Source: Oxytricha trifallax
Lineage: Eukaryota > Ciliophora > Spirotrichea > Sporadotrichida > Oxytrichidae
Length of the DNA: 64,000 bases
Assembly: GCA_000711775.1 (NCBI GenBank)
Contig: ARYC01002703.1
Location: forward strand, 1 to 64,000
Direction: 5' to 3'
Shown: piece after piece, positions 38,201 through 49,200 of the stretch
Layout of the letters: each line of letters starts with the position of its first letter
Position numbering within the stretch: the first letter of the stretch is position 1
Notes under the pieces: generated by a model
Database searches by the model: none
Seen by the model: only the letters and a program-made list of their open reading frames with translations
Told to the model about the DNA's origin: nothing
Made by a program: the position numbers and the translations under genes

Positions 38201-38848
38201 ACTTTTTATATATGTAAGATATGGATTAAGCAGAGATGCGAAGCTTAGGAAATTGGCGATGAAACATCACAGCTCTCTAGGCCAGAGAGAAATGAGCCCA
38301 GTATTTAAGAGACTTATCATTAACAAGATAATCGATATGATTCAGCATAAATTTATAAGGTCATTAGGAATAAAAGGAAGTTGCTATCCCGTTAAATTCA
38401 ATGCTAATAGGTAGTGTGACCTTACAGTTGCAGGAAATTTATGGAGCAGCTATATGTTTAATTTAGAATACGCTTAAGTCTATCACTATAATCATCGCAA
38501 CCATAACGCAACTTAAAAAATAAATCTATATACTCACTGTCATAAACTGACCCCAAACCTCGCATATATACTCAATTAAAATTACTAATTATTTAAACCG
38601 TAATCCTTTTCATAAACCCTAATAAAGTATGCAGCAATAAAAAACGCAATTAAACTACTGAATAGGTTTTAAGGGTAAGAGGTTTTGAATACTTACAATA
38701 TTATACCTATAGGCCATAAAAAAGTCTATATTATAAAAATTATATTTGGAGTATTTAATTAATTAAAATAAAAAATTTTATGCATCAATACAAATGTTGA
38801 ATAGCTAAGAATTGTCGATAATGAAAGCTATATTGGTGGAATAAATCA

Positions 38849-38885
<37 letters not shown>

Positions 38886-41800
38886 TATTTAAAAGTAAAT
38901 TAAAATAATCAAATGCTAGAGTTATTTCCAAACCTAGAAAAATTAGAAGTTTAAAGTATTTGCTTAATGCATGATAACTTTTTCAAAAATAAATAATATA
39001 CTAAAATATATATTTTTTAAATTTAATGAATATAATTTATTAAAAGTAAAATAGGGAGTGAAGGATTTAAAATTGATATAATCCCTATATTTAAATTCTT
39101 GAATAAATTCAACTTAAATATTTTAATTCCTCTTTTACAAATAAAAACTATCAAATTATTATATCAGTAATGCAAAGTGTTAATAATAAAAGAACAAATT
39201 CTAATTAACAAGATTTTTAGAAACTCTTTTCTTCAAATAAAAAAGTATATTTTCGATTTATCAAATTAAATTATTTTAAGTAAAATAAATGTATCCTTCA
39301 AGATAAAATATAATTTAATTAATTTATTATATGATATTATTGATTTTTATATTATATATTAAATTTGACTATAATTAAATTAAAAATTAACATTTACTTT
39401 ATTTCTAAATAAAATAAATAATATTATTAATTTAATTAAATTTTTCGCAGGCTTTGAGTAATACTTTAAATCTAATTTTTCAAAAAATCTAAAATCTTTT
39501 AAAGCAGATTTAAGTACTTACTCTTTATTACAAAAATCAACTTTGACAAAGCTTTTTCAAGTGATTGTTGAGATTTAGTGGAGTTAAATTTACTTGACTA
39601 AAAATAATAATATTTTTACTAAGTCATACCCTTAAATTTAGTATATAATCCTTATTATATTATTAAAAAAAACATATGGGTTAAGATTATTTAGTCAGCA
39701 TATAATTATAATTGGGTGAAGTAAATTTAATCTGAAATGAATTTACACATTAGATTCTTTTAAAAATTTCACTAACCTAAGTTAATGCCTTAAATATTTA
39801 TAAAATAGTAATTTACTGCAATTATTTATTTCTTTATTTTTGTTAAATTCTTATATGTATATATTCTAACCAAAACACCCTGCCCACAGACCACTTCTCT
39901 AAACCGAGAGATCCATTCCCGCTTCCATCCCCACCCAATAGAATTCATTTTAATGTATGAATTTTTTTCATACAGTGAATCTAGCCTGATCATAACTTTC
40001 TTGGATATCCTCTACAAATTTATTTTCCTTAATTCACTATATTTTTCTACTATTTTTTTACAAGATCGTATAAGAATTTAACCTGTATTCAAATTTTATA
40101 AGGATTTCCTTATAGAATCTTTTAGAAATAATTTGATTATTATGCAAATATTTTTTATTTTATAAAAGTCAAATATTTTAAATCAACAAAATTCGTCATT
40201 ATTCGATAAAATAGTCTCATTGATATTTTATTTTGATACTAAATGATCTTATGAAATTATGATAATATAAAAGAAATTTAAAATATCAATGAGACTATTT
40301 TATCGAATAATGACGAATTTTGTTGATTTAAAATATTTGACTTTTATAAAATAAAAAATATTTGCATAATAATCAAATTATTTCTAAAAGATTCTATAAG
40401 GAAATCCTTATAAAATTTGAATACAGGTTAAATTCTTATACGATCTTGTAAAAAAATAGTAGAAAAATATAGTGAATTAAGGAAAATAAATTTGTAGAGG
40501 ATATCCAAGAAAGTTATGATCAGGCTAGATTCACTGTATGAAAAAAATTCATACATTAAAATGAATTCTATTGGGTGGGGATGGAAGCGGGAATGGATCT
40601 CTCGGTTTAGAGAAGTGGTCTGTGGGCAGGGTGTTTTGGTTAGAATATATATTCTTGAATAATTTATGGGATATATCTTTAAGTTTTATTTTTAATAAGA
40701 ATACTTATGAATCTTAATCATAGTAGTAAAAAACAAAAACAATTAAGCGACAATAAATCAGGAGATTTTATTCTCTTTTTTTGTTTAAGAAAGATTGAAT
40801 AATAAATAAGTGATATAAAAAAAATCTTATTTAATTGCTTTTACAAATTGTACCTTTTAAAGGACATTAAATTTAAGTGATATTTGGAAGAAAATAAAAA
40901 TTGTAAATTAAATTTAAAATTTCTGTAATTTATGTATTAAAAAAAGAAGACTTACATTTTTCATTTGGTGTGTCACCAATTTAATTTAAATTATTGACTA
41001 TATAAATTTACAAATTAATTGATTTTCTAATAAATTTTCGAAATATAATCTATTTATATAGAAAATATTTATATTTATTTTTATAGTATATTTAAAGTTG
41101 TTAGAGATGAAAATGTGAATTTAACTATATTAAATTTAAATATAATAATTAATGGTTTGTTATAATTTAAAGAAATTTTTAACTAGATATTGATGTTTTT
41201 TTTGTATTTTAATTTATAGTGATGTTCAAACATGTTTTCAAATAATTATCTAGAGTATCCTGATTTTTTCACTATCAAATTCTCCAGAATTCTATTTATT
41301 TTATAGCATTTTATATTTATGTATATATTCAATATATTTTTACAGGTTATTTTAAAAGTTTCGTTTAAAAAAAGTATGATATTCTTTCAATTGATAAAAC
41401 ACTTTTTATAAATTATAAATAAATCATTTTTTAAACTATTAACTTCTTTATAATATAATTTTACAACTAATTTTAAGGATTCTAAGAATAGTTGATTGAG
41501 ACTATGTTTTATTTTGATTTATCTATATAAATTTTAATTATATGTTTTAAATTTTAAGATTGATGTTCCAGTAGTCTAACTCACATTCTAAATTAGTAGA
41601 TGTATAAAATTATGAAAATATAGATTAATTTTATAAAACTTAACTATATATAAGTTCTCTATTCTATATTATAAGGCAAACTTTCTAGAGCCAGATGTAG
41701 ATCCCACTTACTACGAAATCTTTCCAATTGTTGAAGTAGAAAGATAGTATATTGATCTTAAAACTGATGATATTCTTGCTCATGAAGATTGCTCATTGAC

Positions 41801-41888
41801 CATACTTTTTAATAAGAATCTTGGAAATGAGTGTTAATATACTTTTGATTTTACTTATAAAAAGAGGAAAAATTACGTATTCAATTGA
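26260..41888 (+). CDS. Unit 3: F-box/LRR-like family gene in MDSs, interrupted by nested TBEs
   Basis: Segments: M1 26260-26337, M2 26615-26867 (VDTRNIIRLQRVNSFMM; DSLILKHFRNSKMVSLVEKF), N 26929-~26990, O ~28050-28110 (tentative), M ~28808-28850 (tentative), Y ~29843-29912, Z 30011-30097, W 30140-~30225, V ~30255-30297, U 30590-30660 plus 38691-~38735, T ~38785-38853 (NVEQLRIVDN), S ~38920-38984 (FPNLEKLEV), R 39441-39575, Q 41557-~41610 (DVPVVQLTF), P ~41676-41888 (stop TGA 41886-41888). Pointers TGCATTT, GTAATATAA, ATAAGTT, AAAGAGCA, ATTT, TTTTTC and AGATT keep the frame. TBE D (with TBE C inside) lies within segment U. Foldbacks lie in the N/M region and the R/Q IES. Confidence 0.75.
26331..26614. 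other. IES in the F-box of unit 3 (TGCATTT pointers)
   Basis: TGCATTT at 26331-26337 and 26615-26621. Joining gives DTLRLIFAF-VDTRNIIRLQR in frame, an F-box-like motif. At 284 bp this IES is four to five times longer than its counterparts in units 2, 4 and 5. Confidence 0.85.
27168..27970. repeat. Foldback element FB3, ~803 bp, 8-bp target duplication
   Basis: Flanked by AAATCAAA (27160-27167 and 27971-27978). The tip is a run of G (C on the right), then CTAAGTCGGTGCA motifs: two on the left, three on the right (CACCGACTTAG). The arms are almost identical over more than 300 bp and leave a ~80-bp loop near 27515-27595. The loop resembles that of the hairpin at 63.2-63.45 kb. Confidence 0.8.
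28111..29842. other. AT-rich IES sequence of unit 3 around tentative segment M
   Basis: Apart from a short block near 28808-28850 reading LLTTDYEIW, which matches the LLVDLGIIP position of unit 4, nothing is recognised. Confidence 0.35.
30735..31400 (-). pseudogene. TBE D kinase gene fragment
   Basis: Only the kinase C-terminal half is left: the HRDLKPEN-like region near 31150-31180 and the tail with CHMTLSL near 30775 are recognisable by comparison with TBE C. Both zinc fingers and the N-terminal half are deleted; the palindromic non-coding region follows directly at ~31420. Confidence 0.6.
31600..32508 (+). pseudogene. TBE D 22-kDa protein gene, cut by TBE C
   Basis: Similarity from the block near 31590-31640 to the basic tail near 32490-32505, ending exactly at the AAT target of TBE C. 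The intron region (~32282-32322) keeps GTATA and ATTATAG but is longer than 26 nt. Frame shifts are frequent. Confidence 0.6.
32672..34660 (-). pseudogene. TBE C zinc-finger/kinase protein, interrupted by a foldback
   Basis: ATG at 34658-34660; terminal TGA at 32672-32674 after HDSKLMFV. Two C2H2 fingers (VCDFCEKPYSHTRDLKEH in the second), then a kinase domain. The C-terminal region (RNDYFSCRGERDSK, QENQQTIETIKHQLRKIKF) is open and is the best-preserved tail among the copies. FB4 (33080-33709) interrupts it, and ~120 bp of the kinase N-lobe is deleted near 33905 relative to TBE E. Confidence 0.75.
33080..33709. repeat. Foldback element FB4 in the TBE C kinase gene, 8-bp target duplication
   Basis: Flanked by AAGTTCAT (33072-33079 and 33710-33717); the uninterrupted sequence is present in TBE E at ~58750. 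Left tip TGTTCACCCCAACCCCC, right tip CGGGGCTCGGGTGA. The outermost 40 bp of the arms are diverged, while the inner arms (from ATAATAACTATTTTTCAC) are near identical. Centre at ~33390. Confidence 0.8.
34661..35195. promoter_or_regulatory. Divergent non-coding region of TBE C
   Basis: Lies between the kinase start (-) and the 22-kDa ATG (+). Shares GGAGGACCTCCT palindromes with TBE B, D and E. The block near 35030-35110 may encode a 5' exon of the 22-kDa protein (WKSICETWSKIFN). Confidence 0.4.
35196..35985 (+). pseudogene. TBE C 22-kDa protein gene
   Basis: ATG 35196 begins MESMNDAMKRI; TGA at 35983-35985 after PFTCKFNM. A 26-nt intron at 35724-35749 (GTAAGCTTAG...TCTAACTTTATAG) joins KHPFIS to KKPGTAIYLMKERSK in frame. 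The tail is Glu/Lys-rich (KPQEEEKKEKP). Small frame shifts occur near 35355-35425 and 35480. The upstream ACATTTCTAG-like 3' splice signal near 35176 suggests another exon. Confidence 0.7.
35724..35749 (+). other. 26-nt intron in the TBE C 22-kDa gene
   Basis: GTAAGC at the 5' end, branch-like TTCTAAC, TATAG at the 3' end. The same sequence is in TBE B (- strand, near 20565-20590) and TBE E (60883-60908). Removal is needed to keep the frame. Confidence 0.75.
35992..37035 (-). pseudogene. TBE C transposase
   Basis: ATG at 37033-37035 (MRGQGSVYDSEYIDLLFKLR), TGA at 35992-35994; 1044 bp, close to the ~350-codon family length. It carries the same TGA at codon 26 and the same 1-nt loss after AVMF as TBE B, plus further indels in the catalytic half. 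Confidence 0.75.
37212..38565 (-). pseudogene. TBE D transposase, interrupted by a 336-bp element
   Basis: ATG at 38563-38565. At the codon-26 position this copy has TGC (RYGCDDYSDRLKRIL), showing the ancestral residue. The VDN and NGIEL regions are eroded. The 336-bp insert at 37858-38193 splits the block that reads TEYHTK/GISYKT in the other copies. Confidence 0.65.
37858..38193. mobile_element. 336-bp non-autonomous element with ~27-bp perfect TIRs
   Basis: Ends CACAAGAGTTGCTTCCAGG...CTTT and its exact complement, flanked by ATT (37855-37857, 38194-38196). The empty site is seen in TBE B, C and E (ATATTCCGTTC). Higher GC than its host. No ORF. Unlike the TBE ends, the tips are not telomere-like. 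Confidence 0.8.
38853..38882. repeat. (AT)n microsatellite
   Basis: Uninterrupted AT dinucleotides at the end of segment T of unit 3; a similar tract lies at ~48600-48618 before segment S of unit 4. Confidence 0.9.
39865..40644. repeat. Foldback element FB5 in the R/Q IES of unit 3
   Basis: Left tip TCTAACCAAAACACCCTGCC, right tip its complement; arms of ~370 bp are almost perfectly complementary (for example CCATTCCCGCTTCCATCCCC) with a short loop near 40225-40275. Flanks GTATATAT and ATATATAT differ at one base, consistent with an 8-bp duplication. Confidence 0.8.
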
Positions 41889-43263
41889 TAAATGAAATAA
41901 TAAAATAAAATTCTAAGGAAAGGTAGAGTATTTTAAATTAATTTTATTTCAATTTTATTTGATAAATTAATTGATAGATTGATTTGTAATTGATATGTTA
42001 AGGTTTAATGAGAGATTTATTATTTATATAAGATTTGTAGCATTTATTCAGAGATAATTATGAAATATACTTAATTAATAAACTTATTATTTCACTATGT
42101 TTTTATTTTATATAATGTCTTATTAAATTAAATTTTACATTAAAATATATAATATCTATTATAAAATTTACTTAAATACTTCTAGGCTTGATTACCATCC
42201 TTTATTTTTCTTCATTTGACAACAATCATAAAAATTTGACGTTAAAATATGTAATTAGAATTTACCAATGTAATTTTTTTAAAAAAATAAATATTAAGTT
42301 AAAGCTTAATCAATTAAATTATAGATATAGATCCTTGTGTTGTTTTTTAAAGAAATAAAATCACAGAATCTTTTTTACAAGTTTTAATTTTTATTATTTT
42401 ATGAATAGTTTTTTGAAAAAAAATTATAGTTTTTAGTAATATAATCGAAAACCTCTCAATTTTTTTTCATTAATATTAATTATTTTCTACATTGTTTGTG
42501 ATTTTTCACTGCCGTATCTTATAAAAAGTAAATTTAAAAATAAAAAATGATATATGGATCTAACTGAAATTTAATGAATATACAAACAATTGAGAGTGGT
42601 ATTAGTTCCCTATCATGGTCCCTATCATGTAAAAAGCATCTTAACAAGAAAATTTGTTTAAATATTAAATTTTCGGGGGTGGGATGTTTCGTGAACCTTT
42701 TTAAATGTAAATTTAATAAAATTTACTATATATAATTATATATAATAATTTGTATATTTTTAAATATTAAGAGGATATTGAGTTATGATAAGTATAGTAG
42801 TACAATTTTAGATAACAAATAATATAAATAAGAACACTTGAAATTATCTTAAAGAATTAATCACATTTATAGTGGATCAATTCTAGCCTAGCATGCCAAA
42901 AGGGTTCTTAAATGAACTGGTATTCAGAAGAAACAAGAAAGTGCTTATAGATTTATTGAATAATTCTTTAGTAAATTTAGTATGAAAATGATAATAAGAT
43001 TTGTCCGTAATTTTGCTGATAGTTGATATAAGGATTAATTTAATAAACATTTTAAAAAATAGTTTTAATTCAAGAAACTTCTCTGAAATATTTATCATTG
43101 CATAGTGCATGAAACTTCCCCCACCAATGTTTTAATATCTTTTTTTTATTTCATTTGTAATTTCTCATATTTTTCTTCTTTGATTATATCCTAAAAATAA
43201 ATTTGTTTAAATCTGTAAATATCATTATAATTATTTGAATAATAAATAAATTGAAATTCAAAA
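41889..43263. other. Spacer between units 3 and 4, with a small TIR element
   Basis: AT-rich. At ~42672-43125 lies a candidate element whose ends (CGGGGGTGGGATGTTTCGTG and GCATGAAACTTCCCCCACC) are imperfect inverted repeats resembling the other GGGGAAGTTTC-ended elements. No coding sequence is recognised before the unit 4 ATG. Confidence 0.45.
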
Positions 43264-46200
43264 ATGCAATCAAAACTAAAATCATAGATTGTGCTAAAAG
43301 TGACCTCTTGTATTGATGTTATGAGATTAATTTTAGCATTTCATTTATATTTTTATTTAAATGCTATACTCCCAAAATATAATGCTCAAATTATTTTATA
43401 GCATATGTAGACCTGTAAAATTTGTTAAGAATTCAGAGAACGAGTTCTTCCATGATGAAAGTTATTCGTTAATGTTTTAAAATAATAAGGGAAGACCCAA
43501 CTTTTATATGGAAACTAAATCTTTCGGCAGACTCACTGCTTTTGAACTATTTTAAACAATCAATGATGGTGAGTCTTGTCACTAAATTTGAAGTAAACAT
43601 ATCAGATTTGGCTAGCTTGATGATTTTGCCTGACATTTTGACTGTAATTCAAGTAAAAAATTATTATTATGAACTTCTTTATTAGCTTTTTAGAAGTCAC
43701 TATATATATTTAAATGATAATTCAACAAAGGCTATTAGTCAAAATATAAGAATAGTTTATAGATAATAATAAGCAAATTTAAAAGCTATTTCTCGAAAAT
43801 ATTGAAATAAAATATCAATCTTATTAAAAATAAATCAAAATAATAATGTTTCTAATAAGTTCATATTTATTAATCATTATAATTTTCTTAAATTTTATCA
43901 TTGTAAGATAGAACACTCAAAACTCCATAAATCTCTAAAAATAATTATTCATTATTTTCACGAACTTAATAATGTTTATTGATTTTGGATGGTTTTATAT
44001 AAAACCTAGAAAGTCAAATTTTTATTATAAATGTATGTTTAATTGAAAATTATAGCAGTTTTCATCAAATTTCATTTTAAAATTGATATTTTCATAACAA
44101 GCTTTGCTTAATTTAAATCATATAGTTTTATTTAATTTGTGGCTTTTTATATTAGTTTTATAGAATAACTTTGTCTAACAAAAACCAATAACAAAGCCGA
44201 TACAGTTCATTAAAATTGCTTATTTTTTATTGCATTCATTTAATCCCAAGTGTTTATTTTAAAATAATAAAATATTAGAACGGATTTATTTTTATTTATT
44301 AGAATAATTCAATCGCATTTGTTTTGCTTTACTTAGAGTAATTTTAATTTATGTTTGAAAAATACTTGATAAGTAACTAATTTAAATTATTTTTTCTGAC
44401 TGATGATATTCAAAAATTATTTATTTTTTTAGTTTTATGTTTTTCTTCAAAGGTATATATTTATAAATTTTACTTTTAACTGTATATATTTAAAAAAAGC
44501 TATTAGTCGGTAATTTAATATATTAAATATAATATTTAAATGTTGATTTATTTATTTTATTATAAAAAAAGTAGTAAATGATCCTTTTTTAAATAAATAT
44601 GGTAGTACTAACTTAAAAATAGTAAATAGCATCAAATAAAAAAAGTTATTTACCTTATTTTCTATAATTTAACCCAAATTACCATAATGTCGTATTAATT
44701 AATTTTAAAAATACTTATTTTATAAAAAAATATATTTGTTTTTAAATTGTTAGGTTTTAACTTCTTGTTGATTTGGGGATCATACCATAAGTCAATTTTT
44801 TAATTTAATTCATTCTAAAAGAATATATATTTTATTTGTAATTAGATTATTTAAATTCAAAAATACATAAATGAATTAAAATTAAAAGATTAATTATTTA
44901 GTACTATCTTAATTAATTTAAAAATTATTCTTATTTTTTGAATGCATAATTTGACAGAATTAATAATAATTTAATAATTTTAAAGTCATCTTATATAATC
45001 AAGTTAGAAGTATATTTATTGAAAATGAATTTGATTCATTTGAACTTGCCAACAAATATTTATTTATTTTTGCTAAGATTCAATTTTTAAAAAAAATATG
45101 TCATCATATAAAATTATTTTGTTTAGTGCATAATTAAGAATTATATATTTACACATTTTATCAATATAAACAAGTTCAAATAATATTCAAGATTCTCATA
45201 AGATATAAAGTTGTTTGAGGTTATTTCTAAAATGGCTTCTAATACTAAACTTGGCAAAAAATACATAAAAAATATATTTTATTTCATAATTATTTTAATT
45301 TAATGAATGATGTTAAAATTATATGGCACTCGCATACTCAGAGAACTAATGATTGGTGCTGAAGATTTCTTATTTGATGAGTCAATTAATAAAATAAAAT
45401 CTAATCATTAAAATAAATTAACTTTAAATACATTTAATTGTGTACATAATAATATTATTATTAGAACTTAATTATATTTTATGAATAGTTAATGCAGGGA
45501 ATTAGAGTATGTTTCAAAGCATTTTTATATAAAAAAGCACATAAAAAATAATATTCAATTGTTATTTGCTCTTGCTTTATTAAATTAAAAAAAGAAAAAG
45601 TTTTTTACTAATATTATTATTTAAATCAATTAGATACTATTACAATTTTTTACAAAATTAAAAAAAATCATAAATAAACATTGATATTCTGGACCTTATC
45701 TTTAAAAGAACTCAAGCATTAATCATAGATTCCTCAACTTTAAAACACATAACAATCATTTATTCGAAAGAAAAATAAAATCTATGATTCTATATTATTA
45801 CTGGTTTTGTATATGATAAACTTCGTCGAGTTGGATGTGGGAATCTATCAAGTGAAGACGCCTCATTCTATACCCCTTACTTCTAGCCAAAATTTTTCAT
45901 TTGTTATTGACCTCAAGGTAATCTTATCCTTTAGCTAAATAAGTTGACCTTAATTGTATATCCTGGTTCTCGGATAGGTAATAACCAGTCAGATAAATTA
46001 TAAATATCGCTAACTTTTTTATCGCTGTTCAGAAAATTGCCTGAAGAAACCCATGCGCATCGAGTTAATTTTCATCTATGATACTCATTAGAGTGGGAAA
46101 ATAAAAATTGAATAACTATATTACATAAATTTATAATAATATTAAAATTCTACTTTGAATTCTAATTAAATCATCTTATATTCTTACCTTATTACTAATT

Positions 46201-49200
46201 TTTAAGGTTAATAATATATATATATATAAATTTGTATAGCAAGTCATAATAGTCTCTATATTGATTATTTATATTATAATGAAGTAAGAATATAAAATAG
46301 TTATTAAGGTTAAAATTCATCGTGATATAATCGATATTTTTTAATACAAATTCTAACCCCAGAATAAGGGCAAGCATTTCTGTAATTATCACATCAAATT
46401 TTCATACAATGATTATTCTTCTCTTTTATAAAGTGAATGTATTTTAATAAATTAAAATCAAATTTGTTGATTGTGTTTTCTCATTTATTTATCAATTGAT
46501 ATGTTAAGCAAGGTAACATTTAAAAATATATTGATTAGATATTAGCAATATATAGTTTTAGCAAATCATAAAAATTCTAATTTAAGCGCTATAAATGTAA
46601 AAGATTAATAAATACCAATTTTTAAATTGATCTAAACTCGATTATTTATTAGATTTATACAATGAGTTTAACTGATATTGAATAAATAATTTTATTTGTA
46701 ATTAAATCAAAGAATGCAGAAAGAACACGGATCTGGTCATATTTTAAATATTTTATTGCTATATTTATATATAAAATCCAATACTAACATACAAACAATA
46801 AATTATAAGAAAATAAAAAATATTTTGATTAATGTGTTTTAATTTTTTAAATTCAATTTTAATTTGAAGGAACCAAAATTAGAAAAATGAATGAATAAGA
46901 ATTGTTGAAATTAATTTTACTCCATTTTTTTAAAATTAAATATATTAGTTAGATAGGTATGATTTAAAAATGATAAGTACAGATCAACCTAATATATAGT
47001 ATTTTATAAGTCTAGTTCATGGAATTATTTTGCAATATTAATTTATTATTATTATTTAAATGAAAAATAAAAGTTTTTTAGAAAATTATTATAAAAATCC
47101 AGTCTTATCAAAAGAGTAATAAAAAAATCAGAAAAAAAAAGATAATAAAATTAGGTGAATAATTTTTCAGATAATACGTTATTATCACCACAAATATTAA
47201 AAATTTAACTAATTTATTTTAAAATTAATCATTTAAAATCGACTATTTAAGGCAAATATAGAACATAGATTAAAGATAGCTTCTAAAACTGATTCTCTAA
47301 AACTTTACAATCACCAAAAAATGTTTTCAAAAATTTGATTAAATTTTTGATTGATTAAAAGCAAGTTATTAAGGAAGAATATTATTTTGATCTAAAAAGG
47401 CATTTATTCATCGTCTTTAAATTGAATTTTAGTCATTTAATTTAGTAAAAAAAGTTTTTAAAAATATCTAATACAAACTTTAGATTTGAGTTCTATTAAA
47501 GTTCACTAAATTTATCTTCTATAAATTGATGTTTTATTTTTCTCTTGTTACATAATTCTATCATTCTGGCTTTTTTATGGTTGAAGATGCAAGCTCTTTT
47601 GAACCCAAAATAAATATTTGTAAACATAATATTCCTTGAATCTTTTAAAGGATCAACCTCATAATTGCAGTCAAAGTAACAGTTTCTTGGCATTTAGATT
47701 TCTTTATGTATATGGTGTTACCTTGCATTTAATAAATTATTTTAAATAAAATATTTAAAATACAAAGAGTTATATTGAAATAAGATATTTCATACATATT
47801 CTCAAGCTTAATCATTTATTAAGAATGATATTTGAACTTTATAAATGTATAACATCGATATAGTTTAATTTAAGATACAATATATATATAGTATGTCTTG
47901 GCAGTTTTCTCTTTATCATTAAAAGCTTAATCCTTTTAGATTAGGTTTTGAGATTCGATTGTAATAAACTTCAAAAGAGAAATTAAAGAAATTCACTTGC
48001 TTAAATTTTAAAAAGAAAATCTATAAAAATATATTTTTTTCATAAAAAATGTACACTAAGCGCAGTAAATTAAATAGCGTGTGATTTGTATTTTTAAATA
48101 AAGTGAAATAGCACCAAGTTCATAAATTAATCCATTTTTATTATAGATATTATAGTAGTAATTATTAATTTTAATTCAAATATGGAGATGAAACTACGTC
48201 CACCTAGAATAACTTTTTAGATAAAACTTTGCCCTGTTCGGTTTATTCGATAAACTCCATCCTTTCTTGATGAGCCTCTCAGACTCTTTAAGAGTAACAG
48301 TTAATAAAAATAAATCTTATAATTTCCTCATATTTACAGATCTTAAAATCTCAAATTAATTTAGAAAATTTTTTATTTTCACCTTGTAACTATCTGTATC
48401 TTTTAAAGTTTTTTAATATATAATATAAATTCTAAGTTTACTTTATGGGGTTTAGGTTATCTTATTTTAAAAAACTTACTTTAATTTAGCAATAAAAATG
48501 TTAAAAAGTTGACAATCTTAGAACTTTGTTATTATGAAGATAAGATATACCAATTATAATAATAATAATTAATAGCATTCAAATTTAGTATATTTTATTA
48601 ATATATATATATATATATAAAACAATTAGCAAAGATATTTCCATAACTCGAATATTTATATGTTACCGAAATATGTATGGAAAATGAAAACTTTTTCATT
48701 AATTTTATGTAAAAATAAAAAAAAAGAAATCATTATAAATTATCATATGAAATATTGTTGGAATAATTGCAATTGTAAATAAAATAAATAAGAATAATTA
48801 TAATTGTAAATAAAATATATAATTAATTAGTTGAATTGATAAAAAAGCTACAAATGTATTAATACAGGAATAATCTTTGACAATATTAGTAATACATTTA
48901 AATAATTTAAAAGAACTTCCTTTATAACTTAATTCTTACTAGAATTTAAAAATAAACAATAATATTTTTATAAAACAATTTAATTTTAAAGTACCTCTAA
49001 ATATTCAGTATTAAATATCTTAGTAAATAAAATTTAAATTTTTAAATCATTTATTACTCAATAATATTTTTAGCATTGTATTAATTATAATTATTTTTCG
49101 GCAGTATCAAAATTCTCTTGAAAGATAATACCCTAGAACACCTGAAATCCTTCAAAGTTAATTTATAATATTCTGATGAGTCTAGTTCTATTATCTCTGA

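Larger units (their letters stand above)
30661..38687. mobile_element. TBE D: older telomere-bearing element containing TBE C
   Basis: Left tip AAAAACCCCAAAACC at 30661 (first base changed from C), right tip ending GGTTTTG at 38687, flanked by AAT (30658-30660 and 38688-38690). It carries a truncated kinase (-), the 22-kDa gene (+) and the transposase (-). TBE C is inserted after the 22-kDa basic tail (KRKNKKRN). A 336-bp element sits in the transposase. More diverged than C, B or E, so older. Confidence 0.85.

Noticed and set aside
42883-43110. 75-residue - strand ORF
   Set aside because: AT-rich, inside the candidate TIR element before unit 4; no conserved match.
46195-46392. 65-residue - strand ORF
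   Set aside because: Low-complexity I/N/Y/L composition typical of random AT-rich sequence.
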